The notes: generated by a model from the sequence alone, not told the origin. A stretch of DNA of 64,000 nucleotides from Cellvibrio japonicus Ueda107 (GCF_000019225.1 NC_010995.1:2178501-2242500); one strand, 5' to 3'. Shown: positions 44,597 to 54,288, counted from the first letter of the stretch. Translations and numbers: made by a program.

Positions 44597-46635
44597 TCCA
44601 ATCGCCCATGTTTGCGCAAAAGATCGAGTAAGGCCTCTTCATCCATAACATTCAGATTTAACTCCCGGGCTTTTTGCAATTTTGATCCCGCACCTGGCCC
44701 GGCAACTACATAATCGGTCTTGGCAGAAACGCTGCCGGCGACCTTTGCCCCCAGGGCCAATAGATGCGCCTTGGCGTCATCACGCGACATAACCTCCAAG
44801 GTTCCGGTCAACACATAGGTTAAACCCTTGAGCGGTAAATCCTCGATGGTAGAAACATCCAGGTCTTGCCAGTGGATACCCGCCGCGCGTAAATCGGCCA
44901 CAGCCTGGCGATTGGACTCCTGCGCAAAAAACTCAGCAACAAAATGAGCCCCCACTGGACCTACATCGTTAACCTGGACCAGGGTTTCCTCATCAGCTTC
45001 TGCCAACTTTTCCAGACTGCCGAAATGATTAGCCAGGTTGCGTGCTGTCGCTTCACCAATCTCGCGGATGCCCAAGGCATAAATGAATTTTGCCAGGGTG
45101 GTATGCTTGGATGCTTCCAGCGCTTGTAACAGGTTATCCGCTGACTTTTCCCCCATGCGTTCCATTGCAGCCAATTGCTCACCAGTCAGCTGATAAATAT
45201 CAGCGAGCTTTGAAACCAGTCCAGTATCCACTAACTGCTCAACCAGCTTGTCCCCCAGCCCCTCCACATCCAGTGCTTTGCGTGAAGCAAAATGCTTGAT
45301 GGCCTCTTTGCGCTGGGCGGCGCACACCAGCCCACCGGAACAGCGTGCAATAGCTTCATCTTCAAGGGTTTCTACCGGCGAGCCACACACCGGACAATGG
45401 TCGGGAAATAAAACCGGACGGGCGTCTGTGGGGCGACGTGATTCAACCACCTGCACAATCTGTGGAATTACATCCCCGGCACGCCTGACAATAACGGTAT
45501 CGCCGATCATGATCCCCAGGCGCTGGATTTCATCACGATTATGCAAGGTGGCATTGGAGACAGTAACACCACCGACAAACACGGGCTGTAAACGCGCTAC
45601 CGGTGTCACTGCACCGGTACGTCCTACCTGAAACTCCACATCCTGGAGGACGGTCATTTCCTCCTGGGCGGGGAATTTATAGGCAATTGCCCAACGCGGG
45701 GCGCGGGAAATAAATCCCAGGCTCTCCTGTAACTCACGCGCGTTAACTTTAAAGACGATGCCGTCAATATCATAAGCAAGGCTGTCGCGCCGGGCCTGGA
45801 TGGATTGATAAAATGCAATGCAATCTGCAATCGTGCTTGCCGTAGCAGTTTCCTTGTTGGTTAAAAACCCCCAGGATTTCAGTGCTGCCAAAATACCCGT
45901 GTGTGTACCTGGCAATTCACCGCCCTCGACCAAGCCAACACTATAAGCACACATTTCCAGCGGTCGACTGGCAGTAATGCGTGAATCCAATTGCCGAAGT
46001 GCACCTGCAGCGGCATTGCGTGGATTCACAAATAATTTTTCACCGGTACTCCTGGCTTTTTCATTGAGCGCATTAAAACCAGCCTTGGGCATATAGACTT
46101 CGCCGCGCACTTCCAGCACGGCCGGGTATCCCTCCCCCAATAACTTTAAGGGCACCGATGCAATGGTGCGCAGGTTCTGGGTAATATCCTCGCCTTTACT
46201 GCCATCGCCACGGGTCGCCCCACGCACTAAAACTCCGTCGCGGTACAACAGGCTAACCGCCAGGCCATCCAACTTTAGCTCGCAGGCATATTCGATGTTT
46301 TCAGTGGATTTAAGGCGATCCAGAATCCGCTGGTTAAACGCGATGACATCGGCCTCCTCAAATGCGTTGTCCAGGGATAACATGGGGATTTGGTGCTCAA
46401 CGGTCTGAAATGCACTTAATGGCGCTGCACCAACACGCTGGGTGGGGGAGTCAGGGGTAACTGAGGCGGGATATTGCGCTTCCAGTTCGCGCAAACGCTG
46501 CATTAAGCGATCGTATTCCGCATCGGGGATTTGCGGCTCATCCAGCGCGTAGTAGCGATAATTGTGATAACGAATCTGCTCGCGCAATTGCGCAATTTCA
46601 GCGGAAACATCATCAAACAGGGAAAGGTTGGACAT
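44593..46635 (-). CDS. ligA: NAD-dependent DNA ligase
   Basis: LigA seals nicks in DNA using NAD and is the replicative ligase of bacteria. The 680-residue protein has all parts in order: domain Ia (YHNYRYYALDEPQIPD), the adenylation motif ELKLDGLA with the AMP-accepting Lys, an OB fold, a four-cysteine zinc finger (CPVCGSP ... CSGGLVC), helix-hairpin-helix repeats and a C-terminal BRCT domain (LTYVLTGTL). The order smc-zipA-ligA is conserved in pseudomonads and relatives. Confidence 0.98.
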   Translation of the reverse strand: MSNLSLFDDVSAEIAQLREQIRYHNYRYYALDEPQIPDAEYDRLMQRLRELEAQYPASVTPDSPTQRVGAAPLSAFQTVEHQIPMLSLDNAFEEADVIAFNQRILDRLKSTENIEYACELKLDGLAVSLLYRDGVLVRGATRGDGSKGEDITQNLRTIASVPLKLLGEGYPAVLEVRGEVYMPKAGFNALNEKARSTGEKLFVNPRNAAAGALRQLDSRITASRPLEMCAYSVGLVEGGELPGTHTGILAALKSWGFLTNKETATASTIADCIAFYQSIQARRDSLAYDIDGIVFKVNARELQESLGFISRAPRWAIAYKFPAQEEMTVLQDVEFQVGRTGAVTPVARLQPVFVGGVTVSNATLHNRDEIQRLGIMIGDTVIVRRAGDVIPQIVQVVESRRPTDARPVLFPDHCPVCGSPVETLEDEAIARCSGGLVCAAQRKEAIKHFASRKALDVEGLGDKLVEQLVDTGLVSKLADIYQLTGEQLAAMERMGEKSADNLLQALEASKHTTLAKFIYALGIREIGEATARNLANHFGSLEKLAEADEETLVQVNDVGPVGAHFVAEFFAQESNRQAVADLRAAGIHWQDLDVSTIEDLPLKGLTYVLTGTLEVMSRDDAKAHLLALGAKVAGSVSAKTDYVVAGPGAGSKLQKARELNLNVMDEEALLDLLRKHGRLE

Positions 46636-46708
46636 GAATAAAAACCAGAGTAATGTTGCGACAATTCATGTCTGTGCAGGCCGCACACTCCTTGTGCCGG
46701 CTGCTTGC

Positions 46709-47884
46709 TTAACGGGGGCGACGAAACAGGCGGCGGCGCTCAAAATCGAGGATACGCTGGCGACAATGTTCAATCGTTTGGCGAGTCATCACACTGCGCT
46801 GCTCATCTTTTAATTCACCATCCAGTGCGTCTGCAATGGATTTTGCCGTCTCAACCATCAGTTCAAAAGATTGCATGGAATCGGCATCCAGGGGCAAGGT
46901 CATAAATAAACTGACTCCCGGTGTTTCAAAGTCTTCCATCGCATCCAGATCAAAGGTGCCGGGCTTGACCATATTTGCCATGCTAAACAGCAAGGCGCCT
47001 TCGCCTTTACCGTCGGAATGGCGATGAAAAATATCCATATCACCATAGCGCATACCACATTTCAGCACGGCGTCCAGCAGGCGACCGCCAGGTAACATCT
47101 CACCCTTGTGAGCCATGATATTAATAATCAGGACTTCTTCCGGCTCATTGTGTAATTGGGATTTATTGGCTGCCCCCTGGGTGGTATGAGGGTCCTCTTC
47201 CTCAATATCATCTTCGTCATATTCATAATCGTCATCATCGCGGTTGTGGTCTTCTACATCGCGACCTTGCTGGCGATCGTATTCCAACTCATCCTCATAG
47301 GCGTGATCGTCTTCGTCATAGTCCTCGCCTTCATAAGGTTCATCTTCGTAATGCTCATCCTCATAGGTACCATGCGGGTCATCATAGTCATCTGCAGGGT
47401 AATCATCTTCACGGGCAGCAGGCGCCGACGCAGAGATGGTAGGCTCAATCCGCTCGTGTTTTTCATCTCGCCCATATGCTGCGTCCGGGATTTCTTCCAT
47501 GAGCAATGGGACAGACTCACCCAGATTAAGTCTGGCCTGTTCCGGCTCGCGTAAAGGACGACGCGGCTCAACAGGTGCCAGTGGTTGGCGCTGTTGTTTT
47601 TCCAGATAGGATTTAGCCGCTGCTTTTTTCTCGATACTGGGCGCAGATGCCAATGGATCCCTGTGACCAACAACACGCGCGCCACCATTAGGTAGCTCAC
47701 TGGTATAGGATGGCTCTTCCCGAGGCTCATCTTCTTCGTACACTTCCGGTTTGGATTTAGTGCGTTTTTTCATGGACGGCGACATGCGAATTTTACCGTA
47801 GCGCGCATTGCGCATACGTCGCCAGCCATCAAAAACAATGACGATAATCAACAAAACGATGATGAGGGTTAGCCACTCTTTCAT
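46709..47884 (-). CDS. zipA: Cell division protein ZipA, with a strongly acidic linker
   Basis: ZipA anchors FtsZ polymers to the inner membrane at the division site. The N-terminus (MKEWLTLIIVLLIIVIVF) is the membrane anchor, followed by a basic stretch. The C-terminal 145 or so residues (from EEVLIINIMAHKGEMLPG) form the FtsZ-binding fold. The linker differs from the Pro/Gln-rich type of enterobacteria: residues about 155-235 consist mostly of Asp, Glu and Tyr, in repeats such as YEDEHYEDEPYEGED. It lies 26 bases after smc and 73 before ligA. The 391-residue length is somewhat long. Confidence 0.95.
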   Translation of the reverse strand: MKEWLTLIIVLLIIVIVFDGWRRMRNARYGKIRMSPSMKKRTKSKPEVYEEDEPREEPSYTSELPNGGARVVGHRDPLASAPSIEKKAAAKSYLEKQQRQPLAPVEPRRPLREPEQARLNLGESVPLLMEEIPDAAYGRDEKHERIEPTISASAPAAREDDYPADDYDDPHGTYEDEHYEDEPYEGEDYDEDDHAYEDELEYDRQQGRDVEDHNRDDDDYEYDEDDIEEEDPHTTQGAANKSQLHNEPEEVLIINIMAHKGEMLPGGRLLDAVLKCGMRYGDMDIFHRHSDGKGEGALLFSMANMVKPGTFDLDAMEDFETPGVSLFMTLPLDADSMQSFELMVETAKSIADALDGELKDEQRSVMTRQTIEHCRQRILDFERRRLFRRPR

Positions 47885-47910
47885 AGCGTCATCCGTTAAT
47901 TGTGATTCTG

Positions 47911-50900
47911 TTAGACCGCTGCCAATTCAGCAGCTTCATCGACGTCTACCGTTACCAAGCGCGATACACCAGGTTCGTGCATGGTAACCCCTAATAACTG
48001 ATGCGCCATCTCCATCGCATTTTTATTGTGTGTAATATAGATGAACTGTACGTGTTCGGACATTTCTTCCACCATGCGAGCATAGCGCCCTACGTTAGCA
48101 TCATCCAGTGGCGCATCCACCTCATCCAACATACAGAAAGGTGCGGGATTGAGACGGAAGATTGAGAATACCAGCGCAATAGCCGTCAAGGCCTTTTCAC
48201 CACCGGATAGCAGATGGATAGTGCTATTACGCTTACCCGGCGGGCGAGCCATGATTGCAATCCCGGTATCCAGCAGCTCTTCCCCTGTCAGCTCCAGATA
48301 AGCATGTCCTCCGCCAAAGACTTTGGGGAAAAGCTCCTGCAAACTTTTGTTGACCTGATCAAAAGTTTCCTTAAAGCGCGTGCGTGTCTCACGGTCAATA
48401 CGCTTGATCGCATTCTCCAGGGTTTCCAATGCCTCCACCAGATCGGCGTTCTGGGCATCCAGATAACCTTTACGCTCCGACTCGGTTTTGTATTCATCAA
48501 TAGCGGCAAGGTTAATAGGACCCAGGCGCGCTATACGTCCGGCAATGGCCTCCAATTCTTCTTCCAGCGGTTTGATCTCAGTACCGTCCGGCATTTCTGC
48601 CAAAATGATGTCGAGATTCAATTCCTCCTCCGCCAGCTGCTCGGCAATACCGGCACGCTGCACCTCGAACATTTGCGCTGTCAATCGCTCCTGCTCAAGG
48701 TGGGCACGCACTGCCTGTACCTCTTGCTCGGCGCGATGACGCGCCTGCTCGGATTGACGCAACTCCTGTTCAACGGTTTCCAACGCGCGGCGGGCTTCAG
48801 CCAGTGAGCTTTCAACAGCCAGGCGCTTGGCAAGGCTAGCCTCCAGCTCCAGCTTAAATTCTTCCACCGGGTCGCGGTTATCGGCAATCGATGCCACCAG
48901 TTGCTCCCGGCGCTCCTGCAAACGCGCCGTTTGTTCACGCAACCGGCCAATACCCAGGCGTATAGCGTCCAGTTGGGTTTTCACAGACTGGAAACGCATT
49001 GCTAACTCATGGGCCTTGTCTTTATCGTGGCGTGCACGCTGGCGGGCGGTATCCAGGCCAGCACGGATATCATCGCGCTGCTGTAACAGGGATTCCCGCT
49101 GGTCAGTATCCTGCTCCATCATATCGATGGCTTCACTGAGGATCATCCGCGCCTCAGACAAGTGCTCAGCCTCCTGCTCCATTTGTTCGCGCGCTTCGCG
49201 AATTTCATTATCGAGGCGCTCACGGCGCATGTTGGTTTGCTCAACGCGAACCTGCCTGGCACTCAGTTGCGAGCGCAATTCACCATAGCGGCGGTTTTGC
49301 TCATCAGCGTCCCGGCGCAGTTGTTCACGCTGGTTTTCCAGCGTCTTGATAGTGGAGCGCGCCCCTTCCAATTGTTCACTGAGGTCGGCAACTGCCGCTT
49401 CTGCATCCTCAATGGCCGCCGTCAGCTCTTCAAGTTCCTGGCGACGAGCAATAACACCGGAACTGGCATCACTATCACGTGCCACGCGCACCCAGTGCGC
49501 ACTTAACCAGATACCATCGCGAGTCACTACAGACTCATGGCCGGAGAGTTGTCGGCGCAACGCCAATGCCGTTGATAAATCCTCTGCGATATAAATACCC
49601 GCCAACAAACCAGGAACATCCCAGCTGGCAGTGACCTTGTCCGCCAGCAAGGGAGCTTTTGTTGCTGAATCGGAGAGAGCACGTTGTCGGGTGTCAAATA
49701 ACACCAATTCACCCTGGGTAAGCTCGCCGAGCAAACCCGCACTAGCGTCAATCCCGTCAACACACACAGCCTGCAGGGCATTACCCAGCACGGTTTCCAG
49801 TGCCTTATCCCAGCCCTCGGCTACGGAAATAGTCTCCGCCAGGCGCGCGTTGGCAGTGAAGCCTTGCTGTACCAGCCATTCTTTAACAGCTTTATTTTTT
49901 TCACCGAGGGCGGCTTGTTGCAGGGCCTCCAAAGAGGCATGGCGACCGCGCATGGTCTGCAACTTACCGCGCGATGAATCCAGTTCACCTTGTAGCTGTT
50001 GGACACGATTGCGCTGTTGATCCAGTTGCTCACCAATCAATTCAACCTGTTCACGTTTTTCATCGGCCACCAAATCCAGCTCCGCAAGCTGTTCTGTCAG
50101 TTGGCCGATAGCCTCATCTTCGCCATCACTTTGCAGGCTGTTTTTCTCTTCACGCAATTTTTCAATGCGCTGCAACAGACGCTGTTGCACTTGCTCCAGG
50201 TGCTGGATGCGAGATTGCTGCACTTCGGCACGCTGGCGCGGTTCGGCGGCACGCTGGTTGAAACTGTCCCAATCATTTTGCCAGCGCTGCATGGATTCTT
50301 CGGCGTCGATCAGGGATTCACCGGATGTTTCTTCCGCGGCTTTCACCATCTCCAGCTCGGGTTCAAGCTCCAGTAATTCCGCTTCCCATGCTTCGGCTTT
50401 TTGCGCGTCGATTAACAGGCTTTCCTCTGCCTCTTTGCAATCGCGGTTGGTTTGATCGAGATCAGTTTGCAACTGGCGGGCGCGCTCGTTGGCGTGCTGG
50501 ATACTTTGCTCAAGGCGGGATATATCGGCGCCTATCGAATAGTAACGCCCCTGTACTTCATTAAACTTATCGCCCAACTCTGTGTATTGGCTGCGATACT
50601 TTTCAATTTGGGTGTCCTTATTAACCTGGTCGGTAATAAAAGCTTCCATGCGCAATTCAAGATCGCGAATCCCCAGTTGCTTGGCCTTGGCCTGATCATC
50701 CAGTTGCTGGTATTTCAAGGCTTGCAGTTGCGCTTTTAACAAGCGCTCTTCCTGTTTGTACTCGGCGTATTTTTCAGCCGACTGTGCCTGGCGCTGCAAG
50801 CGGGACAACTGGCGCTCCAACTCTTCGCGGATATCAGTCAAGCGCTCCAGGTTTTCCTGGGTGCGACGCATACGCGACTCGGTATCGCGGCGACGCTCCT

Positions 50901-51420
50901 TGTATTTGGAGATGCCCGCCGCCTCTTCTATATAAACACGCAGCTCTTCCGGCTTGGCTTCGATCAGTTTGGAGATCATGCCCTGCTCAATAATGGCGTA
51001 ACTGCGTGGCCCAAGGCCGGTTCCAAGAAAAATGTCGGTAATATCGCGGCGACGGCACTTGGTGCCATTCAGGTAGTAGGAGTTTTCACCATCGCGCGTC
51101 ACTTTGCGCTTGATAGAGATTTCCGTAAAGCTGGCATATTCGCCCAGCAGAGTGCCATCACTGTTATCAAAGACCAGCTCAATAGAGGCCTGACCAACCG
51201 GTTTGCGCCCGCTGGAACCATTGAAAATAACGTCAGTCATGTTTTCGCCGCGCAGGTTTTTGGCGGATGATTCCCCCATGACCCAACGCACGGCATCGAT
51301 AATATTGGATTTGCCACAACCATTGGGGCCAACCACAGCGCAGAGGTTGCTGGGAAAGTTGACCGTCGTTGGATCAACGAAGGATTTAAAGCCTGCCAGC
51401 TTGATGCACTTTAGCCGCAT
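47911..51420 (-). CDS. smc: Chromosome segregation protein SMC
   Basis: SMC dimers, with ScpA and ScpB, compact and segregate the chromosome. The 1,169-residue protein has the N-terminal Walker A (VVGPNGCGKSNI, residues 30-40), the Q-loop region and two long coiled coils. The hinge sits at about residues 510-640, and the C-terminal signature is HLLSGGEKALTA, followed by Walker B (FCMLDEVDAPLDDAN). It is the first gene of the smc-zipA-ligA run. A second SMC-type protein, the JetC-like one, is encoded downstream in the same direction, which is unusual within 15 kb. Confidence 0.97.
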   Translation of the reverse strand: MRLKCIKLAGFKSFVDPTTVNFPSNLCAVVGPNGCGKSNIIDAVRWVMGESSAKNLRGENMTDVIFNGSSGRKPVGQASIELVFDNSDGTLLGEYASFTEISIKRKVTRDGENSYYLNGTKCRRRDITDIFLGTGLGPRSYAIIEQGMISKLIEAKPEELRVYIEEAAGISKYKERRRDTESRMRRTQENLERLTDIREELERQLSRLQRQAQSAEKYAEYKQEERLLKAQLQALKYQQLDDQAKAKQLGIRDLELRMEAFITDQVNKDTQIEKYRSQYTELGDKFNEVQGRYYSIGADISRLEQSIQHANERARQLQTDLDQTNRDCKEAEESLLIDAQKAEAWEAELLELEPELEMVKAAEETSGESLIDAEESMQRWQNDWDSFNQRAAEPRQRAEVQQSRIQHLEQVQQRLLQRIEKLREEKNSLQSDGEDEAIGQLTEQLAELDLVADEKREQVELIGEQLDQQRNRVQQLQGELDSSRGKLQTMRGRHASLEALQQAALGEKNKAVKEWLVQQGFTANARLAETISVAEGWDKALETVLGNALQAVCVDGIDASAGLLGELTQGELVLFDTRQRALSDSATKAPLLADKVTASWDVPGLLAGIYIAEDLSTALALRRQLSGHESVVTRDGIWLSAHWVRVARDSDASSGVIARRQELEELTAAIEDAEAAVADLSEQLEGARSTIKTLENQREQLRRDADEQNRRYGELRSQLSARQVRVEQTNMRRERLDNEIREAREQMEQEAEHLSEARMILSEAIDMMEQDTDQRESLLQQRDDIRAGLDTARQRARHDKDKAHELAMRFQSVKTQLDAIRLGIGRLREQTARLQERREQLVASIADNRDPVEEFKLELEASLAKRLAVESSLAEARRALETVEQELRQSEQARHRAEQEVQAVRAHLEQERLTAQMFEVQRAGIAEQLAEEELNLDIILAEMPDGTEIKPLEEELEAIAGRIARLGPINLAAIDEYKTESERKGYLDAQNADLVEALETLENAIKRIDRETRTRFKETFDQVNKSLQELFPKVFGGGHAYLELTGEELLDTGIAIMARPPGKRNSTIHLLSGGEKALTAIALVFSIFRLNPAPFCMLDEVDAPLDDANVGRYARMVEEMSEHVQFIYITHNKNAMEMAHQLLGVTMHEPGVSRLVTVDVDEAAELAAV

Positions 51421-51782
51421 AGATCCATTTCACTCTACTCATTCGAAACGGGTGTCCACTGATCACCCGCGCCTGGTTTTACTAGCCTTTCCCAAAGCTG
51501 ACACTATCTGCTGGCAGCATTGGACATCGTCAAGCCCATAATTAATGACTGCCTATGGAGCTGCCGACACCACTTGAGAGATAAGATCTAGCTAGTTGAT
51601 TTCGTTATGATTTTTACAGAGGTTCGGCTTGAGGCAAACCGATATAAAAGCGGGATTCTACACATTTGTTGCAGGCTTTACACCCGCGGGGCCGGCAAAA
51701 AACCAAAACCGGCCCCGAAGGGTTATATTTTAAACAGAAGGGTCAAATAGGCAGCAACAATCCCTGCCACTGCCACTTGAGA
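51421..51782. other. Intergenic region upstream of smc
   Basis: This 362-base gap holds the presumed leftward smc promoter and the end of the ccm unit. Near 51687-51717 lies a GC-rich hairpin, CGGGGCCGG with CCGGCCCCG, a perfect 9-bp stem with a 13-base loop, but no T run follows on either strand. It may be a weak terminator of ccmI or a repeat element. I see no other feature. Confidence 0.5.
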
Positions 51783-53075
51783 TTACTGGGCAACCTGGTG
51801 ATCTATACGCACCTCAAGGTTGGATGGCAAAGACTTAAGCTCCACGGGGCCAAGGGTTCCCTGCCAATCACCCGGTTTTGCCGTGGCACTGCCATCCTGG
51901 GATACCCGGGCCACAAGTTCCAATTGTGGAAAACTGGTCAGTGTTGCGGAAGGCGTCATGGACATGGCCTCTGTCAGGGTTACCTGGCGAGGCAGGTCAC
52001 TTGCTTTGATGCGGGTAATTGCCAAAGGCATTTTGGGCCCTTGCCAGGCTCTGACGTATACATAAACCCACTGGTCTGGCGACAGCTGAACACCATTCCC
52101 CAAAACAACAGAGAAGCTTATTTGCTTACCCGTCATGGTTTCTTCCAGGAGAGCGGCATCACCGCCTTTTTGCAGATGCATGGTGCGCGCCCGTTCAATA
52201 CCGGCCTCAAGTGACAGGGCTCCGGCAGATTCCATCCCCATGATTTTGACTGCGCGCTGCCAGTGACGTATGGCATCCAGGTAATCATTGCGATTGAATG
52301 CAACAATACCTGCCAACCCCAGGGCCATGCTGTTATCAGGTTCCAGCGCCAATGCCTCGCGCGTTAAATCCGCCACTTCGTCAGACACTTTGTTGCCATC
52401 GCGCAAAAAGATAGCCTGAGCCGTTTCTGCCAGCACCATCCCGGATTGTTTATCCCTTGCCAGGACTTGTTTGTATACCTCTGCAGCTTTGCCAAATTCG
52501 TTTAGCTCCATGTGATTGCGTGCGAGGATAAACCAATACTGGATATTTTCAGGCTCAGACACAAGGCGTGACTCAAGCGCCTTAACCAGATCCCGGGTAA
52601 CTGCCGGATCAGCCGCCTGCCCTGTGCGCATGGCCTCCTTTATCTGCTGTTGCTTGGCCTGTTCCAAGCCCTGAATCCTGACATCCTCGCGGTTACCCAA
52701 CTGGTCATAGGCGATCAGGGCAACCAGGATCAGCACTGCTGCCAAACCCCCAAATACCCAGCTGCTTTTATTCCCTTGGGGTTTAGCCTGGATACGTACA
52801 AGCGCCTGCTCATCCTCAAGCAACGCCCGCTCCTGCTCCAGCTTAAGCTGGTTAAACTGGGCTTCATCGATACGACCATCCGCCTTTTGCGTTTCAAGTT
52901 CTGCCATGTGCTCACGAAACAAGCGAACATTCTCAGCCAGACGCTCATCCACCTGGGCTTGGGTTAGCAAGGCAGCGCCAGAGGCAACCTGGTGGCGATA
53001 ACGCAACCAAGGCCAACACAGGAATAGCAAGGCAAGCAGCAACAGCAGTGCAAGCACACTCCAAAGCAGTAGCAT
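51783..53075 (-). CDS. ccmI: Cytochrome c maturation protein CcmI (CycH)
   Basis: CcmI presents unfolded apocytochrome c to the heme ligase. Two transmembrane segments (residues about 2-24 and 103-122) flank a leucine-zipper-like cytoplasmic loop with the pattern QVDERLAENVRLFREH. The periplasmic part has TPR repeats (IQYWFILARNHMELNEFGKA ... SMALGLAGIVAFNRNDYLDA) and a C-terminal beta domain. Length 430. Its start overlaps the ccmH stop (TAATG) behind a perfect AAGGAG site, so the two are coupled. No other ccm gene is in the window. Confidence 0.92.
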   Translation of the reverse strand: MLLLWSVLALLLLLALLFLCWPWLRYRHQVASGAALLTQAQVDERLAENVRLFREHMAELETQKADGRIDEAQFNQLKLEQERALLEDEQALVRIQAKPQGNKSSWVFGGLAAVLILVALIAYDQLGNREDVRIQGLEQAKQQQIKEAMRTGQAADPAVTRDLVKALESRLVSEPENIQYWFILARNHMELNEFGKAAEVYKQVLARDKQSGMVLAETAQAIFLRDGNKVSDEVADLTREALALEPDNSMALGLAGIVAFNRNDYLDAIRHWQRAVKIMGMESAGALSLEAGIERARTMHLQKGGDAALLEETMTGKQISFSVVLGNGVQLSPDQWVYVYVRAWQGPKMPLAITRIKASDLPRQVTLTEAMSMTPSATLTSFPQLELVARVSQDGSATAKPGDWQGTLGPVELKSLPSNLEVRIDHQVAQ

Positions 53076-53635
53076 TATTGAGACTCCTTACTTGAGTCAG
53101 TTGGTGGCGGATTTTGCGCGAGCAAGGCGTTGAGCCGATCGGCTTCATCAGCGGATAGACCCGTCTCGGTAGGTGTTTGTACGCGGCGACGACGAACAAT
53201 CATCACCAACACCCCGGCACCTACCACTAAAAGCACCAGCGGCAGTCCCCATAGCAACAGAGTCGCCGGGGTTAAACGAGGTTTATAAAGAATGAAGTCG
53301 CCATAGCGCTCCACCATGAAATCCACAATCTCTTTATCAGAGCGCCCCTCCTGAATCTGGAGATAGAGTTCATTGCGCAGATCCTTGGCAATGGGCGAGT
53401 CCGAACCCGCCAGGTTTTGATTCTGGCACTTGGGACAACGCATATCCTCAATAAAACTTTCGTAACGATGACGCTCGGTATTGTTGGTAAATTCCCGAAC
53501 CTCAATGGAGGCCTGGCACGGTGACACCCAAAATACACAGGCCAACAACAGGCCCGCCAGATGCGCAAGCCCTCCTTGAAAGCCCTTTGCCAGAGAGATG
53601 AAGGAAAATCGGGAATAGAAGTTTTTTCTGCTCAC
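53075..53635 (-). CDS. ccmH: Cytochrome c maturation thiol protein CcmH (CcmH/CycL)
   Basis: CcmH keeps the heme-binding cysteines of apocytochrome c reduced. Its active site is RCPKCQNQ in the periplasm, followed by SDSPIAKDLR and the conserved FMVERYGDFILYKP. A transmembrane segment (LLLWGLPLVLLVVGAGVLVMIV) and a short cytoplasmic tail end the protein. The open frame runs to 53857, but the upstream part has no family similarity. GTG 53635, with a GAGAAG site, places a normal signal sequence at the N-terminus and gives 186 residues. ccmI follows with overlapping codons. Confidence 0.85.
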   Translation of the reverse strand: MSRKNFYSRFSFISLAKGFQGGLAHLAGLLLACVFWVSPCQASIEVREFTNNTERHRYESFIEDMRCPKCQNQNLAGSDSPIAKDLRNELYLQIQEGRSDKEIVDFMVERYGDFILYKPRLTPATLLLWGLPLVLLVVGAGVLVMIVRRRRVQTPTETGLSADEADRLNALLAQNPPPTDSSKESQ

Positions 53636-53799
53636 GCTGATCTTCTCGCACAGTAGGATGAAAATTTGCGCGAGTATAACAACTCCGCACCCGCGCCGGG
53701 GAGAATTACCCTGCAAGTTCAAAACTTGTGCGCAAGCGTTTGTTTTTTCATCGGTTTTTGAAAAAATTGCAGTTTTTGTCAATACCCGTAAAAAAAAGG

Positions 53800-53827
53800 T
53801 TGACCAATGAATGGGGATGATTAGAAT
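53800..53827 (+). promoter_or_regulatory. Sigma-70 promoter of the tRNA-Val/tRNA-Asp unit
   Basis: TTGACC (53800-53805) and TAGAAT (53822-53827) are spaced by 16 bases and differ from the consensus TTGACA/TATAAT by one and one position. The first tRNA starts about 40 bases further on. Confidence 0.72.
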
Positions 53828-53867
53828 ACGCGCCACCAACAAGGTACGGGTAGTCATACCCGGTCTT

Positions 53868-53943
53868 GGGCGGTTAGCTCAGTTGGTAGAGCAATGCCCT
53901 TACAAGGCATGGGTCACAAGTTCGAGTCTTGTACCGCCCACCA
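53868..53943 (+). tRNA. tRNA-Val (anticodon TAC)
   Basis: The 76-base gene folds as a standard cloverleaf with a 7-bp acceptor stem (GGGCGGT/ACCGCCC), a D arm with GTTGGTAGA, an anticodon loop CTTACAA in the stem ATGCC/GGCAT, a TTCGAGT T-loop and an encoded CCA end. It would read GUA and GUG valine codons by wobble. Confidence 0.96.
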
Positions 53944-53982
53944 CGATTCACCCACAAAGTAAATCGTAAATCTGAACGCAGC

Positions 53983-54059
53983 GGACCGGTAGTTCAGTCG
54001 GTTAGAATGCCGGCCTGTCACGCCGGAGGTCGCGGGTTCGAGCCCCGTCCGGTCCGCCA
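53983..54059 (+). tRNA. tRNA-Asp (anticodon GTC)
   Basis: The 77-base gene has acceptor GGACCGG/CCGGTCC with encoded CCA, an anticodon loop CTGTCAC in stem CCGGC/GCCGG and a TTCGAGC T-loop. It lies 39 bases after tRNA-Val and is transcribed with it. Confidence 0.96.
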
Positions 54060-54091
54060 CTTTATTCAGGTTGATTTATCTGACGACCTGC

Positions 54092-54138
54092 AAAAAGCCG
54101 AGCAAGCCCCCTACCCGGGAACGCAGCTCGGCTTTTTT
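54092..54138 (+). terminator. Terminator of the tRNA unit
   Basis: AAAAAGCCGAGC and GCTCGGCTTTTTT are complementary across a 22-base loop, with a U run at the end. It lies 33 bases past tRNA-Asp. Confidence 0.85.
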
Positions 54139-54186
54139 GTTATGCAGACATGGTAAAAATCCTAAACTGAGTTCACGCGCAACAAT

Positions 54187-54209
54187 AAAAAAAGAGGCGT
54201 TTCCGCCTC
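54187..54209 (-). terminator. Terminator after fliD
   Basis: On the minus strand GAGGCG, loop GAAA and CGCCTC form a stem with a tetraloop followed by seven U. It sits about 80 bases beyond the fliD stop. Confidence 0.88.
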
Positions 54210-54288
54210 CCTTTACTTTTCGTTCTGTTTACTGCCTAAGCAATCTGCCTTTCAGTATCCCATCAAATCATGGGTTAACCATCACGAA

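Noticed and set aside
48214..48807. Plus-strand 197-residue frame inside smc
   Set aside because: It mirrors the coiled-coil coding of smc in antisense and shows no independent features.
51687..51717. GC-rich hairpin as an intrinsic terminator of ccmI
   Set aside because: The 9-bp stem is perfect, but neither strand has a T run after it, so it is noted only as a hairpin within the gap.
53636..53857. Upstream extension of ccmH
   Set aside because: The open frame continues, but its translation lacks similarity to CcmH and would bury the signal sequence; GTG 53635 has a better site.
53929..54156. Open frame running across both tRNA genes
   Set aside because: It is produced by the tRNA sequences and has no coding features.
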